From contig JAJEKV010000115.1 of the NCBI GenBank assembly GCA_021234155.1, forward strand, positions 318,580 to 382,579: DNA of 64,000 nt, given 5' to 3'. The notes under the pieces were generated by a model, which did not search any database, was not told the origin of the DNA, and saw only the letters and a program-made list of their open reading frames with translations. How positions within the stretch are numbered: position 1 is the first letter of the stretch; each line of letters opens with the position of its first letter. The position numbers and the translations under genes were made by a program. Origin of the DNA: Isoetes taiwanensis (taxonomy: Eukaryota; Streptophyta; Lycopodiopsida; Isoetales; Isoetaceae). This document shows, piece by piece, positions 37,935 to 50,721 of the stretch.

Positions 37935-39242
37935 CCCGGGCATTAGAGTTTTTGAGGTCAAATAAGGGCCTCCTAAGAAATATATTAAAAGGGGCCCGCG
38001 TGGGATCCCGACCTAGCTTCCCTCTCCATACCTAACTTTCACTCTCCCTTAACCTAACTACCTAACCTCCTAACCTAACCTCGTACCTAACTTTTGCAAT
38101 CATTATTTCCTAAACCACAAAATTTAATGATTACATCTAAGATTTTCCTTTTTCCACCATTGAGCTTTCGAGCTTCGCGCCATCGAGCTTGCCAAGGCCA
38201 TCAGCAAAAATAGCGACCTTGCCATATCGCCCAAGCATTGTTTGGTCGGATTATGGCGGATTCTTGCCGAAGCAAATTTAAGCTCTATTTGTTGGCAAGA
38301 ATCTTCCTAATTCTAAGCTCTCGGTTCTCGGTCTTTTGCAATGTCAATGGCAAAGGTATTTGGTTTCCAAAGATGTCATTGCATTCCTTTGAGTGTTCTT
38401 GGTTCCTAATACTTACGTTTGAGGATCAAACTAATTAGAGGTTCAATTTAGAGTGCAATTGCCAAAAGGATGCACCTTACAGGGGAATAAGTTCACTTGG
38501 AAGCAACCAATAGATAAAGATGCATTGTGAGCTTTTGGAGCTATGAATATAGAACCCTCACGGGCTAAAGGCCAACTTCTCGAGACCTCCTCTTCCAATA
38601 CCTCCCTCATTCTCCTCGTTTTTCGGTAGGAGCTTCTTTTATCTTGAGGATCTATTTGCTCCTCTGGTGAGGCAGGACATTCTATCGGCGACCTCCACAC
38701 TTGAAGAACCCGGCATCTTGGTTTGACTTATTGTAAATCATGTATGTGTTGAACATAATATCTACGCTATAAAACATTCTTTGCTTTTTTCCCCGATTCT
38801 GGTAGTCTCCTCAAAAAACCTCCTAATTAGGTCTTGATCAGCCTTCAGAAATATCTTAATTAAAGCTTGCATGCTCGGAAAGGCAAATCACCACATAACA
38901 TGGTTTTGTGTCAGTCCAACTTTAGCCATGAAGCTATGAAGAATGCCCCCATATGCAATCTGTTACCTCTACCATAGCGATCTTGTCGAGGCAAAAAAAT
39001 TATTGTATCTGATGGATTTGCATCAACTAGCTCCTCTATCTCCTCCTCAAACTCTTTTGGATGCTTCCGGCACGAAAATTCCATTCTTTCTCTACTATAT
39101 TATCATACCATGTGCTAAACAACTCCCATGCCTTATCGATTTACTCTTTACCATTCTCATTGAGCAACACCTTGATTTGTGATAGTTTGAAGGTGAGTGC
39201 CTTAGTAGCAACTTGATATGCAAGAGTGACTAACACCAGAAG

Positions 39243-39400
39243 CTTCTGGTGCGAAAATAACATTTCCATATTTTTATGTTATACACAATTTTAGACAGTA
39301 GCTACCGGTCTTAAAATCTTTACTTCCATATTTATGTTATACACATTTATGCAGGTGGCTACGATTGCAAAAACAACACTTTCTTATTTTATAGGCTGCC
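39243..39400. repeat. Left subarray of ~57-bp repeats
   Basis: Three units share GTAGCTAC(C)GGTCTTAAAA, CTTCCATATTT and TATGTTATACACA-TTT. The same family reappears on the far side of the main array at 40,571-40,700, so the two subarrays flank it. Confidence 0.75.
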
Positions 39401-39604
39401 ATACAAGAAGAGGTTCAATTGAAGGGAGGAAGTCAATGAGGATGCTTTCGATAATTTAGAGCAATAAACATTGATATTTAGGCAATGACAACTCTTTTGT
39501 TTCATTAAATTTTTGAGTAGTGTTTTGTGAATTCAAAGTAGTCTCTCTAGATTAGTTATTGTCAAATTGACTATGAAAAGAGTGGGCATAGTGCTTAAAG
39601 TCTT

Positions 39605-40430
<826 letters not shown>

Positions 40431-40570
40431 TGTTAATGAAATCTGATTTGAATCTACAACACGTTCATTAGAAACCTAGAGTCTCGGGCCTCAACCCTAG
40501 TGGGTTTCCATGCGGCATCGGGGTTGGGCCCTTAAGTGATTCCATCAAATCTCTAATGAATTTTCGCGAC

Positions 40571-40700
40571 CAGTAGCTACGGTCTTAAAACAACACTTCC
40601 ATATTTTATGGTATACATAATTTCGCCGCGTGCCCTACGGTCTAAACAACACTCCATATTTTATGATATTCATATTTTACGCATCGTAGCTACTTTTTTT
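40571..40700. repeat. Right subarray of ~57-bp repeats
   Basis: CAGTAGCTACGGTCTTAAAA, then CACTTCCATATTTTATG, followed by a second unit (CCCTACGGTCTAAACAACAC) and a truncated third. These match the left subarray at 39,243-39,400. Confidence 0.75.
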
Positions 40701-42611
40701 TATGTTACACCGAAAGCAAACCTTTCAGTCAATATACAATAGATCTCCAATTAATCGTCACTTATATTTATATTACATAGATTCATATACTGGATGCAAT
40801 ATAGAACCGAACCATGTCTTGACTTATCCCGCATTCGGTAGATTCAGCTCCATCATGAAGTCGAGCACTCCAACCTTCAAGAAATAGACTATCTAAAAAC
40901 TATCCACCCATCGGCGGAACGTAAACATCTTGAATAAGGCAATGAACAAATCAATTCCTAAATTTGTCTTCACATGCCCAAGATAAACCTCCCTTCTCCT
41001 TCAATGCCGTAAGCGGTGGCATTCGGGAGGCCCGCAGATTATAGCTTTCGGACGGGCTGGACAATGGAAGCTCAATAAGCTTGGATCTTCGTGGAGAGTA
41101 TTCATACCTCGAACCATATACCCCTTTTCTACGTGGAGCTACCGGTATGCTACCTTCGAACAACAAGGAGCTCATATCTTGTTGAAAGCAATGGAATACA
41201 CTCTTTGTGAAGAGATTGTGTTCTACACATCGAGATATACACAAACCGAGAGAATAGGAATGAACCGGATAAGTAACCCCGAACTAATTTAGATATGGAT
41301 TGCATAGAAGTACATACTTACAATTTGCTTCTAACCGTGGGAAAGTTCTTCGCTTTTTTTTTCTTTTGCCATATTTGTTGGAGGTATACATGACTCACTT
41401 GTACAAATATCTCTTTGCCCGATCGAAAACCGACCACCAAAGCCTTCAATATCTTGAAACATCACTTCTCCGCATCTTTAGACTCGCTTATTCACCTCGC
41501 ATTCCAGGTTGGAGGTAACAAAGCTCCCGATCGGACACCACCAAGCTTTCAAAGTCATTTCAGATTGGGATAGAGCTTATAGCCATCTAAAGTCACAGAA
41601 TTCAAATTAGAATGCGGAGCGGAATGAAATACTAGGAAAGACTCCGGTGATTTTGAACGAAGCTTTTTGTGGTGAAACTCACTTTTGGCGCAGGTCCAAG
41701 CTATTCCCGAGTAAATCGAAGTTCCCTTGGCGCTGGGCAATCGATCTTCGGCGCAAACTTTGTTGAAGAAAATACGGCGGGAATTGAGGGCGGGGAGCTA
41801 TCTGGTCATAATTGCTACGTAATGTCGACACCGAAGCTAGAGAGGCACGGATATTTACCGGCTTACGTGCATTTGACACACTGGAAAGGCGAAACCAAGG
41901 CTCGGTAAAAAAAAAAGTACAAAGCTCGGCTCCCCATTGGTAGCGAGCTTTTGGCGATGGCATCGAGTAAGGGCCCTTATTTGACCTCAAAAAAACTCTA
42001 ATGGGATTCACATTTGTTGGGCGTACAGAATATGTGAGTTCAACTATAGGGGTTTTTTCTGGCCATTTTACGTAGACATATACTTATCATTAGTGGGGGT
42101 TTTTCACCACTATTTGGGGTAAACTATATACTTTAGGGGTTAAGTTAGCTTTCATAAGTCAGTATACTAGGGGTGTTTTTGGCCGACCCTTGAATGCAGA
42201 TGGCATATCCCCTTTGTTATAAGTGAATCTCCCAGAACAAAGGCTCATACATTTCTATACTGATTGGAATATGGTGGTTTGAATGATCGAGGAGGTATAG
42301 GAGACGCAAAGGGTTTCTCATTCGGATCTATAGGTATGTTATAGTGATTTATTTGTTATCTGTGATTTTGGAAAATTGTTTTGCTTTTTTTTTTTTTAAA
42401 TGTTCGTTATGTACAGTATGTGCAGATGTGTTTGATGCAATAGATATATTGGAGAGCATTCTTCTTCCAACCACATCTGACCTCTATAAATGGCTTTGAG
42501 CTTACTTATTTATACTCCAGTTCCATAGCCATAACACCCTAGGGAAATATGTGTAATTTCTTGTATAATCATAGGATTGTGATGGGTGTTAAGGAATCTA
42601 ACTAAACCCAC

Positions 42612-42664
42612 CTGGAAATAACGTTGTTGCAGCTCCATAGTCTCCATAGATGGCGGTCCATTTG
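42612..42664 (-). CDS. Candidate internal exon, 53 bp, unassigned
   Basis: On the minus strand a pyrimidine-rich tract ending TTTATATTGTAG precedes 53 bp, which end at a strong CAG|GTGGGT donor. One frame reads NGPPSMETMELQQRYFQ and is open. It could be a further exon of the minus-strand gene whose first exons lie at 58.4-59.4 kb, but that frame needs one base carried from the previous exon while exon 3 there ends in phase 0. An intermediate exon or an unrelated origin is therefore required. Confidence 0.3.
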
Positions 42665-42780
42665 CTACAATATAAAAGAGGAAGCCAAGTACAAAGGAAT
42701 TGCAAGGAAGAAGAAACTGGTAAGAGGGGCAGAACATGCTTTCGTAGGAACTTGCTCGGACCTCGGTTTACGGGAGGTCA

Positions 42781-43656
42781 ATCTGACAGTTATTATTACT
42801 GGTTGTTTTTTCTGCGGTGAAAAATGTTTTTGTATTTTTCTATATGAATAAAGGCCTATAGGTTTTTGGCTTTTTCGACGCCAAAACTTTTTTGCAGCGA
42901 TCGAAAAAGTCATTTTGGCCTGACCAAATTTTGGGTTGCCTCTAGGGGGGCAAACCCTTGCTCACATGGGTTTTCGGCATATTCTAAGTATATGCTGGAA
43001 TATGCATAGAATATACCAGACACCACTCCAAACTTGCCGTTGCATGTAAACTGGCGCAATGTTGCTGGGTGGCTTCTGTGCAAACCAGCTAATTGGATGG
43101 TGCAAGTCTTTTCTGGTCAGTGTTAGGAATCAGGATTTTTCTTAGTTTAGTTCAAATTCTTTTTCAACTCTCAAGCATCCTCAGGTTCGTTTACATTTTT
43201 TTCCCTTTCGGTCAAAGCTAGTTTAGTATAGTGATCAAAAGAAGGTTTCATTTTAGGCAGAGGAAACATTTGATGGAGGTGCAAGGGATTTTGAGCTCAC
43301 TCCTACATCTATCATAAGGCACCTATTAGATGTGCATAAGGACACAGATATATTTTTGCATGCCCCTTTGATGAGAATGCATTCAAGTTCTCGCTTATAA
43401 GAAATGTCTCTAATTCGAAAAGAATTCGCATATTCAGGCCTCAAAAATTCTCAGTTGATCAGTATGAGGATTTGTTGGCCTTAATTTTTGGCCAAGGCAG
43501 ACATGTATAAGCCAAATGAACAAAAAGCTGTTCAGAAGCCATGATGTTCAATACAATTTTACATATGAATGTATCATTCAAGCCAGGGTAGATTCCTATT
43601 TTAATTCCCCATTTCTAGCTCTCTCAAACTTTACAAAGGCTCATACATTTCCATAT
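42781..43656. repeat. ~0.9-kb direct repeat, copy B
   Basis: Partner of copy A. After CTTTACAAAGGC it continues TCATACATTTCCATATGGAT and then joins gypsy RT sequence directly. The same TCATACATTTC block follows an ACAAAGGC at 42,237-42,244, so ACAAAGGC occurs on both sides of the DNA that separates copy A from its natural continuation. Confidence 0.85.
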
Positions 43657-43657
43657 G

Positions 43658-44355
43658 GATTAAGACATCGCTTATATGGTAAACTCTCAAAGTGCCACTT
43701 TGCAACAGGTAGAGTTGAATACTTGGGGCATGTAGTTACAGCCGAAGGAATCTCAACAGACCTGATGAAGATAGAAGCCATAGTGGATTGGCCAGCACCG
43801 AAGAATGTGGGAGAAGTAAGAAGTTTCCTTGGCTTGACAGGATACTATCGCAAGTTCGTAAAGGACTTCGTGAAGGTGTCCCCTTTGTCGAACCTCACTA
43901 AGAATAAGAAGGTGAAAGATTGGGTGCAATATTGGCTTGAGAATGTCCAACCTTCTTTTGAGAAGCTCAAAGAGGTATTAACAACAACACCAGTCCTTAC
44001 CCTCCCCGATTCACGAAAGGACAAGTTGGTATTAACGGATGCTAGTAAGCTAGCGCTCGGAGGAGTCCTTATGCAGGAGAGAAGAGTACTTGCTTATGAT
44101 TCAAAGAAGATGAACGACGCCGAGCAGCGCTACCCGACGCACGACCAAGAACTCTTGGCCATAGTGAGAGCCCTGCAGATCTGGAGGCACTACTTGTTGG
44201 GTAGGAAGTTCCAATTGGACACAGACCACCAGAGCCTCCAGTATATCTTTACACAACCACTCCTAAATTTGAGACAAAAGAGGTGGATGGAATTCCTCGA
44301 GGAATATGACTTTGAGATAGTCTACAAGCTGGGGAAATTGAACGCGGGTTCTTAA
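43658..44355 (+). pseudogene. Gypsy pol: end of RT, connection and RNase H
   Basis: It opens with [20 protein letters not shown], the typical end of the gypsy RT palm/thumb region, then [15 protein letters not shown]. RNase H follows: [15 protein letters not shown] carries the first catalytic Asp, [17 protein letters not shown] the Glu region, and [12 protein letters not shown] the next Asp. The usual end of this domain (ADALSR) is mutated, and a stop falls at 44,353-44,355. The YxDD box is not present because of the 5' truncation. Confidence 0.9.
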
Positions 44356-44433
44356 TACGCCTCGAGAAGGTCATTAGAGACGAGAGTCCATTGCAATGCC
44401 ATATCAACACCCACCAGTGAGTTTGACAAGAAG

Positions 44434-45354
44434 ATGGAAGAAATGTTGCCATCGGACCGCGACTTCAAAGAAGCATGGGCAAGCCTTTCTAAGGAGGCAA
44501 GAATGGACAAAGAGAGGAAAATCTTCAAGCATTTTAAGAAGGAAGATAACCTATTGTACCATAAGAACAAATTGTGTGTATCAGAGTCATCGAGAATCAG
44601 GAAGCTAATACTCCATGACACACACAATAGCCCAATAGCCGGTTATACGAGTTTTATGAAGACCTATTTCAAGATTAGAAGTAGCTACTTCTGGCCCGGC
44701 ATGAAGAAGCTGATAGCTAAATACATTCGAGGTCAGCTATGTCAGCAAACGAAGGCAGAGCAACTCCGAATTCCAGGAGTATTAGAGCCTTTGCCAGTGC
44801 CAAATGCCAAATGGGAAGGAATAAGTATGGACTTCATTACAGGGCTCCCGAGAACCATAAGGGGCAAAGACGCATTGATGGTAGTCGACAAATTGTCAAA
44901 AATAGCGCATTTTTTGCCGTGCAGGACTACGGATACGGCGTTGGATACTGCCGTATTATTCACAAAAGAGATCTTTCAACTCCACGGGATGCCAAGAGAG
45001 ATAATCTCTGATAGAGATTCGAAGTTGATGAGCGCATTTTGGCAAGACCTCTTTACCACCATCCAGACGAAGTTCTCGATGAGTACGACATATCATCCTT
45101 AGACGGATGGGCAAACGGAGCGCACAAATCGAACCATAGAAGATACGTTGAGGAACTACGTCTGGAACAAGCAATTTAAGTGGGACGATTTCATTCACTT
45201 GATGGAGTTTGCATATAATAGCACCAAGCAAGAGTCTTCTCAGATGTCCCCCTTCATGATCAATTATGGGTATCAATGCGTGACACAAGACACGTGGCAC
45301 AATCCAGTGTTCAAGGTTGAAGTTTCTCAACAGATGTTATCTGATATGCAGTAG
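44434..45354 (+). pseudogene. Gypsy integrase (zinc-binding domain and catalytic core)
   Basis: The zinc-binding region has HDTHNSPIAGY and YIRGQLCQQTKAE; the first of the two usual Cys appears lost. The core has SMDFITGLP (first Asp), IISDRDSKLMSAFW (second Asp) and TDGQTERTNRTIEDTLRNYV (the Glu), so the D,D,E triad is visible. A TAG at 45,100-45,102, just before TDGQTER, interrupts the frame; a CAG would restore a Gln common at this spot. Confidence 0.9.
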
Positions 45355-45439
45355 CTAGGGGAAGAAGTGTGAAGATATCTTCTAGCAGCAAGGAGTCAAC
45401 AGAAGAGTGTAGCTGACAGACATAGGAACGCAAGAGAGT

Positions 45440-45916
45440 TCTAGGTAGGGGACAATGTTCAGCTCAAGATCAACGTCAAGCAAGCGAAGCTTCGCATCGG
45501 CAATTGTAAAAAGCTTGCTCGTAGATGGGCAGGACCCTTCAAGATTTTGGAGCGAGTAGGGAGCCAAGCCTACAAGCTCGACTTGCCTACACATCTTAAA
45601 GTCCATAAGGTCTTCCATGTGAGCCTGTTAAAAAGGCACAACCCAAACCCGGAGGAGGTTTTGAAAACTCCAACTTTGTTGGAGATGACGAAGGGAACAA
45701 GTTGAAATAGTGCCTGAGTTAATCCTCGACAAGGCATTCAAGAAGACCAGAAGGGTCTCAACTCCTCCAATATTTGGTCAAGTGGAAGCACTTGCCTGTG
45801 GAAGGCGCAACTTGGGTACTGAAGCAGGATCTAGAGAAGCAATACCCGGACTTTATGAAGGAGTTCGACGACCGAGCCATCTCCGAGCTGGTCGACGCCA
45901 ACTTGCCAGGTGCTTA
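45440..45916 (+). pseudogene. Gypsy integrase C-terminus and chromodomain
   Basis: ARRWAGPFKILERVGSQAYK and KVHKVFHVSLLKRH are the usual C-terminal block of chromovirus integrase. PELILDKAFKKTR starts the chromodomain, and in another frame KWKHLPVEGATWVLKQDLEK completes it. There is thus one frameshift inside the domain, near 45,760. Chromodomains are thought to guide insertion into chromatin. A stop follows at about 45,914. Confidence 0.88.
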
Positions 45917-46284
45917 GCTAAGTTGTATGTCTTAGTATAGCTCTAGTAAGGCATATGCATTCAGGCTAGTAGAGTGCATATGCCAATGTTTTGGAAGTGT
46001 AGGCGATGATGAGATACGCTCTAAAGGCATTCTCTAGGCCAGCACGCATCAAGAGTGCGCATGACCAGGAAGAGCGGCATGGAGGGCAATGATGAGACCA
46101 TCATTCGGATGATCTCTATGCCACAATGCAGGGCACGCGCACCTGATCATAGGGGGTCATGGTGAGGTATGAGTGATCATGCGCGGTGATGGGATCGTGA
46201 GACGATCCCTAACTTAAACCCTCAGGGGCATGAGGCACTGTGGGTGTACTCGATCAAGGGGATCGTGTACAAGGTAGCACCTAA

Positions 46285-47095
46285 TCATGGGCAAAAATTC
46301 AGATCTTTGCTTTTGGCATCTATACTAGGAGGTCTGTAGCATAAAGCAACATTATTCCAAGCCTCCAACATTCTCTTAAGGATATTTGATGTACCTGAGC
46401 ATGGTGTCAATTGAAAGAAAGCCGAGTCTGGTAATTGATGTTTTAGAGTATGATTGCCCACTGGTAATAATTCTTGCACCCAAAATTTCACTAATTGAAG
46501 GGCTGGGGAGGGCCTGACTGCATGTATTGCCCTCCAGATCATCTTTGCTGCAAGAGCTTGGGCTTGGATGAACATGTCCTTACATCCTAGTCCTCCATCC
46601 TTTTTGGATTAGGTTAAATCTGTCCATGCAGTCTTGTGAGATCCTTGCCATATTCCAGCCTCCATTTTCTTATAAGAATTTCTGTCCCCCACTATTGCTG
46701 ACGAGAAATAAACGTGTGTACTACTTATTACAACATTTGCAATTTCTACTCTTCCTGCCAAAGAGATGGAAGAGGTATACATAGATAGTTTCTTCTTGAT
46801 TCTAGTTACAATTGGTTCCCATAAACCCTGCAGGGAACTATTTAGAGACAATACTTGTAGCAGAGTTGCTATTCAACACCTGAATTCCTTGTAACATAGT
46901 ATCCTGAGAATCACAAATAATTTCACTCTTCTTTCTATTCAGTAGAACCCCTGCAGCTGCACCAAACCTGTCCATTGCCAACAAGAAATTTTCCAGACTT
47001 CTGTCCTCTTTTTTAAGAAAAACAAAAGTGTCATCTGCATACTTCATGATAGTGAAGAACACATTTTTCGGAAAAGAGGGAAGCAGGAGGATGGC
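46285..47095 (-). pseudogene. LINE 3' segment: RT from YADD onward, minus strand
   Basis: Read on the minus strand from about 47,095: LLPSFPKN, FFTIMKYADDTFVFLKKED (the YADD catalytic box), then RFGAAAGVLLNRKKSEIIC, and after one frame change SMYTSSISLAGRVEIANVVI and the Trp-rich region ending near 46,285. These are the second half of a plant LINE RT and its thumb. The element continues, by domain logic, the plus-strand RT that stops at 58,316. No poly(A) is seen at the left end, where it abuts chromovirus LTR-like DNA. Confidence 0.85.
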
Positions 47096-48007
47096 GCTCG
47101 ATTAGGCGCTCAAACTCAGGAAAGGTAAGTTTGGTTTAGATAGGTGAAGCGAGATGTCCAATGCGCGGGTAGGGCCAGCAGCAGGCCAAATAGGAAACTC
47201 AGTACTTGGGAATGAGGAACAAATAGGAATTTTAACAAATGTGGGACAGGGGACAGGGGGACAATATGGATCAGAGACAAGTGACATGGGGAAGGATGTG
47301 GAGAAACAGATGTTGATGTATTTTGGAAAGATGTCACATCAGGAAAAGGTATATATCATTGAAATAGTACGAGCCATAACAGAAAAAGGAAAAAACAAAA
47401 TAGACAAGGATAAAAAAACCTTTTTTACCTGTGGAAATTGGCTAATTTCGAGCATGGCGGGAGGGGATCGGATGACCAGATCACAATCTATCTCTCTAAT
47501 TCAAATGCAAACTCATCTAGCACCTCTAATATTAGAGGAGATCAATGTTGAACAGAGGAACCAACTGGACAAAATCAAACGGAGGGGCAGTCATGAATTT
47601 AGAGGTATTCCTACAACATGCTTTTGTTCCGAATAGATTAAAACAGCTCGAATCCAGGTGGTTATTGGATGCATTAGGCATGGGGGAGTGAAACTTAGTT
47701 TTCTCAGGAATGAAATCAGTAAAATGAACAGGAATATCGAAGTAACAGGTCTGTATTGGCTCAATTTTCCCTTCTTTGTGGTGGAGTATGGAAACAAACA
47801 ATCTGTCCAATTCCTCCTTAAACAAGGAACGATATTTAGAGCCAACACTCAGTTTTACTTCCAGAAATGGAAAGCAAAGTTTGATCCACAAAACCTCAAA
47901 GAGCTTTATCACCCGGCTTCATGCTCAGTCCAATATACTGGCATGAGGACTTTTTTAGGAAGCTACTAGAAAATTGCCCACCGTTGGTGGGCTTTCCGTG
48001 TGATTCT
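47096..48007 (+). pseudogene. LINE ORF1, N-terminal part (DUF4283-like)
   Basis: The frame from ATG 47,154 runs 160 codons (MSNARVGPAAGQIG...), then continues after a stop and frame change with VQFLLKQGTIFRANTQFYFQ and KWKAKFDPQNL, typical of the DUF4283 domain of plant LINE ORF1. A further frame gives SPIYWHEDFFRKLLENCPPL, the next part of that domain. It breaks off at GATTCT (48,002-48,007). ORF1 proteins bind element RNA. Start and upstream leader are at the inversion junction near 47,095. Confidence 0.75.
48002..48007. repeat. Candidate target-site duplication GATTCT (left)
   Basis: GATTCT here recurs at 52,870-52,875. Removing the DNA between brings the two halves of LINE ORF1 together. 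Six bases is short, so the repeat alone is weak evidence. Confidence 0.5.
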
Positions 48008-50721
48008 AAGTGAAGATTAAGATAACAAGGCAGTTCAAGCATGAAAAACATTATTGGCTATTTGAGCAGCTTTCTATGTTCAAAATGCAGTAGAAGGGAA
48101 CTTAAATTGTGATCGGTGGGAGGTTGCTGGTGTTAATGAACATTTGATTATGTTTGTCTCCTAACTTAGTTAAAAAGCAGTTACTTGTTGCCTCTATCAA
48201 GAATTAGCAATTTAGACATGTAGTTAAGGTCTCAAATATATTTGAAGTAGAAAATTCTCATTGTATTCTTTTTAGTGTATTGTAAGACGTGATTGTGTAG
48301 TCTTTGTGCTTGATGTTAGGATTTGTATTTTGTTTAATAAATTCTTTGATTCGTTGATGTATTGTATTGGATTAATGTATTGAATTGTAATTTTTTGTCG
48401 GTCTTGATTCATGTAGTTGTCATATTGTACAGACAGTTGGAATATATGTGGAATCCATTTCGCTTTTGCTAAAATATGTTGGTATAATTTGCCTTCGTTA
48501 TCCTAGAAATAGATATTAAATTAGATTGTTATTATTCAATAAGTTTGTTGGATATGATATTTGTTGTACCTATGTTCTTATTTCATGCAGTTCATTCGCA
48601 TTGTATCCTAGAACTTTTTTCTGCTTCGTCATTGAAGGCGGTGGCCCAAGCTTTGTCAGTTGAGTCTATCAATTTTGCATAGAGAATATATATGCAGTGT
48701 GTATTCATTTGGAATGGAAGTTTGATTGGTATATTGTTTAGAATGGAATTGTATTCATTAATTTTCTACCTTTTAGAAATTGACGTTTTGATAGGGCAAG
48801 TTTGACACCATGTTGTCGATGTTTCGTGTTGAACTTTTTTCTTGCAAGAGTTGCATGCAGTGTAGCACATTTGTTGGTCTGGATTTATGTAATTTATAGA
48901 TGCTCTCACAATGAAGGTTTTAGCCTTTCATTTTACAATTATAAGGTGTTAGTATTAGAAATATTCAATTGGATTTTAATTTGTGTTGTTAGTTTACTTT
49001 CATTTATCCAACGCTAGCTAATGTGATGTTTGATATGAATGTGTGATCGTTTTGCTTTCTTCTTGAATTGTTGTGGTGTTGCCATGCATTAGTATGTGAT
49101 GGTAAGCATCGTGTAGTATAAAGAAACGCCAAATATATTGTTTATAGCTATTCATAACTTGAGCTCAATGCATATTGCGAGGATTAGGCATCTGAGATAC
49201 TTAAGGCTTTGACACGTGATGTTGGCTATACATGGCATTTCAAATGAAATTCATACTCCCCATTATTAAGTGCAACTGGAGGAAAGAGGGAGGAAAGAAG
49301 GGAGAGCATAATCAAACAAAGCTATTCTCCAATTTGTATAGCATTTTTCTTGCAAGCCCGAGGAAGGTAAATAGCATCAAAACAATTCCAACTTGAAAAT
49401 GCTTTATGCCCTAAACAAAATTGCATTTGCAATGGAACTGCTTATAACACAAATCTAGATGTGTTCCAGTAATGGATTTTTATTTGTTACTATTGAACAA
49501 TTTTGCAATTCATAATGTCAACCGAATTTGCATTGGACATACCAAACCATTAGGCTTTTGCAAACCAGAAAAATTTTAGAATGTACATATCTCCTACACA
49601 ACATGCATAAATGGATCTTGTATATAGGATCAAATAAAATCAATTTAAATATACCGTTGATGCACCAACAGAAAATTACCTGGCACATTTTCCATGATCC
49701 ACCATCCAAACATAATATTCCAAAAGCCTAAGAATTCTCGATCAACAAAACCTCCTACATTAAAAATATTAGATTTGCACTTGCAAAATAAAAATTTCCA
49801 TGTAACCTTATAGAAGACACGCTGTGCCACTCGATGCACCCCAAGTGGCCCCCTTGTGGGTGAACATGCACCATGTCTCTAAGCTGCCGGATGAAAAGGG
49901 AGGGAGCCTAGCCCTTGAATTTTGGCAGGAAGGTGCCAAAAAATAGATTTGGTGTAGCAAATTCTAATCGTTAGATCAAAAGGTGAGAATAAATCCTAGC
50001 CATTAAGTTTTTATATTAATAAAAAATTGCGAGGCCAAATGAAGAGCAATATATTGAATTAATTAACTTCTAAAAAATGCCATAGTTGAAGTTATTCCTC
50101 ATTTTATAACCTTGATAGATAGTAGTTTTAACCTTGATATAAAACACCTTCCTCATTTTAGATAAAAGAGAGCATTTACATACACTCTATGGACTACTTG
50201 ATGTTGGATCTAAGACATTTATGGATCTAAGACATTTAGCATCACTTCTAATGAACTTCAGTAAAAGTGAAAGAATTACATAGACGAATTGTTTAGAGCC
50301 CCACATGTATCCGACTGAAGTAATGCAATATTTTCTAAAGAACCACATTCGTCAACTGTAGCAATTTTGGATTCTGCACCTAAAATTAGAACTCATTTTT
50401 CTTAGCCAAACTCCAACATGTAGTATTTCCATGTTCTTCGAGTAAACTTCGGCAGAAGACCATGCTTCAGTAACAACTAATTCAACATGTTTTATACTTT
50501 CGCAGTTTCCACTTCAACATGTTTTAATACTTGTGAATTACACTTGTAGCACAGATTGAAGAGGTTTCCTTTACAAATGTAACCCGTGGAATGCATGGAA
50601 CCTTTATGATGGCTGGTGGTATTTGCTTGGGTCCGGTTTGCAAAGATAGTCGGTGATGACATAGTGCCGCTTTGTAATGCCTTTTATTCAGAAAAAAATA
50701 TTTCAAACCAGATCGGGCGAT

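Larger units (their letters stand above)
43658..46280 (+). mobile_element. Ty3/gypsy chromovirus, 5'-truncated
   Basis: The domain order end of RT, RNase H, integrase, chromodomain is the Ty3/gypsy order, and the chromodomain marks it as a chromovirus. gag, protease and the catalytic part of RT are missing; the truncated RT begins directly after direct repeat B. The DNA from 45,917 to about 46,280 is probably the polypurine tract and part of the 3' LTR, but no second LTR exists here to define it. Stops at 44,353 and 45,100 and a frame change in the chromodomain make it dead. Confidence 0.9.
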
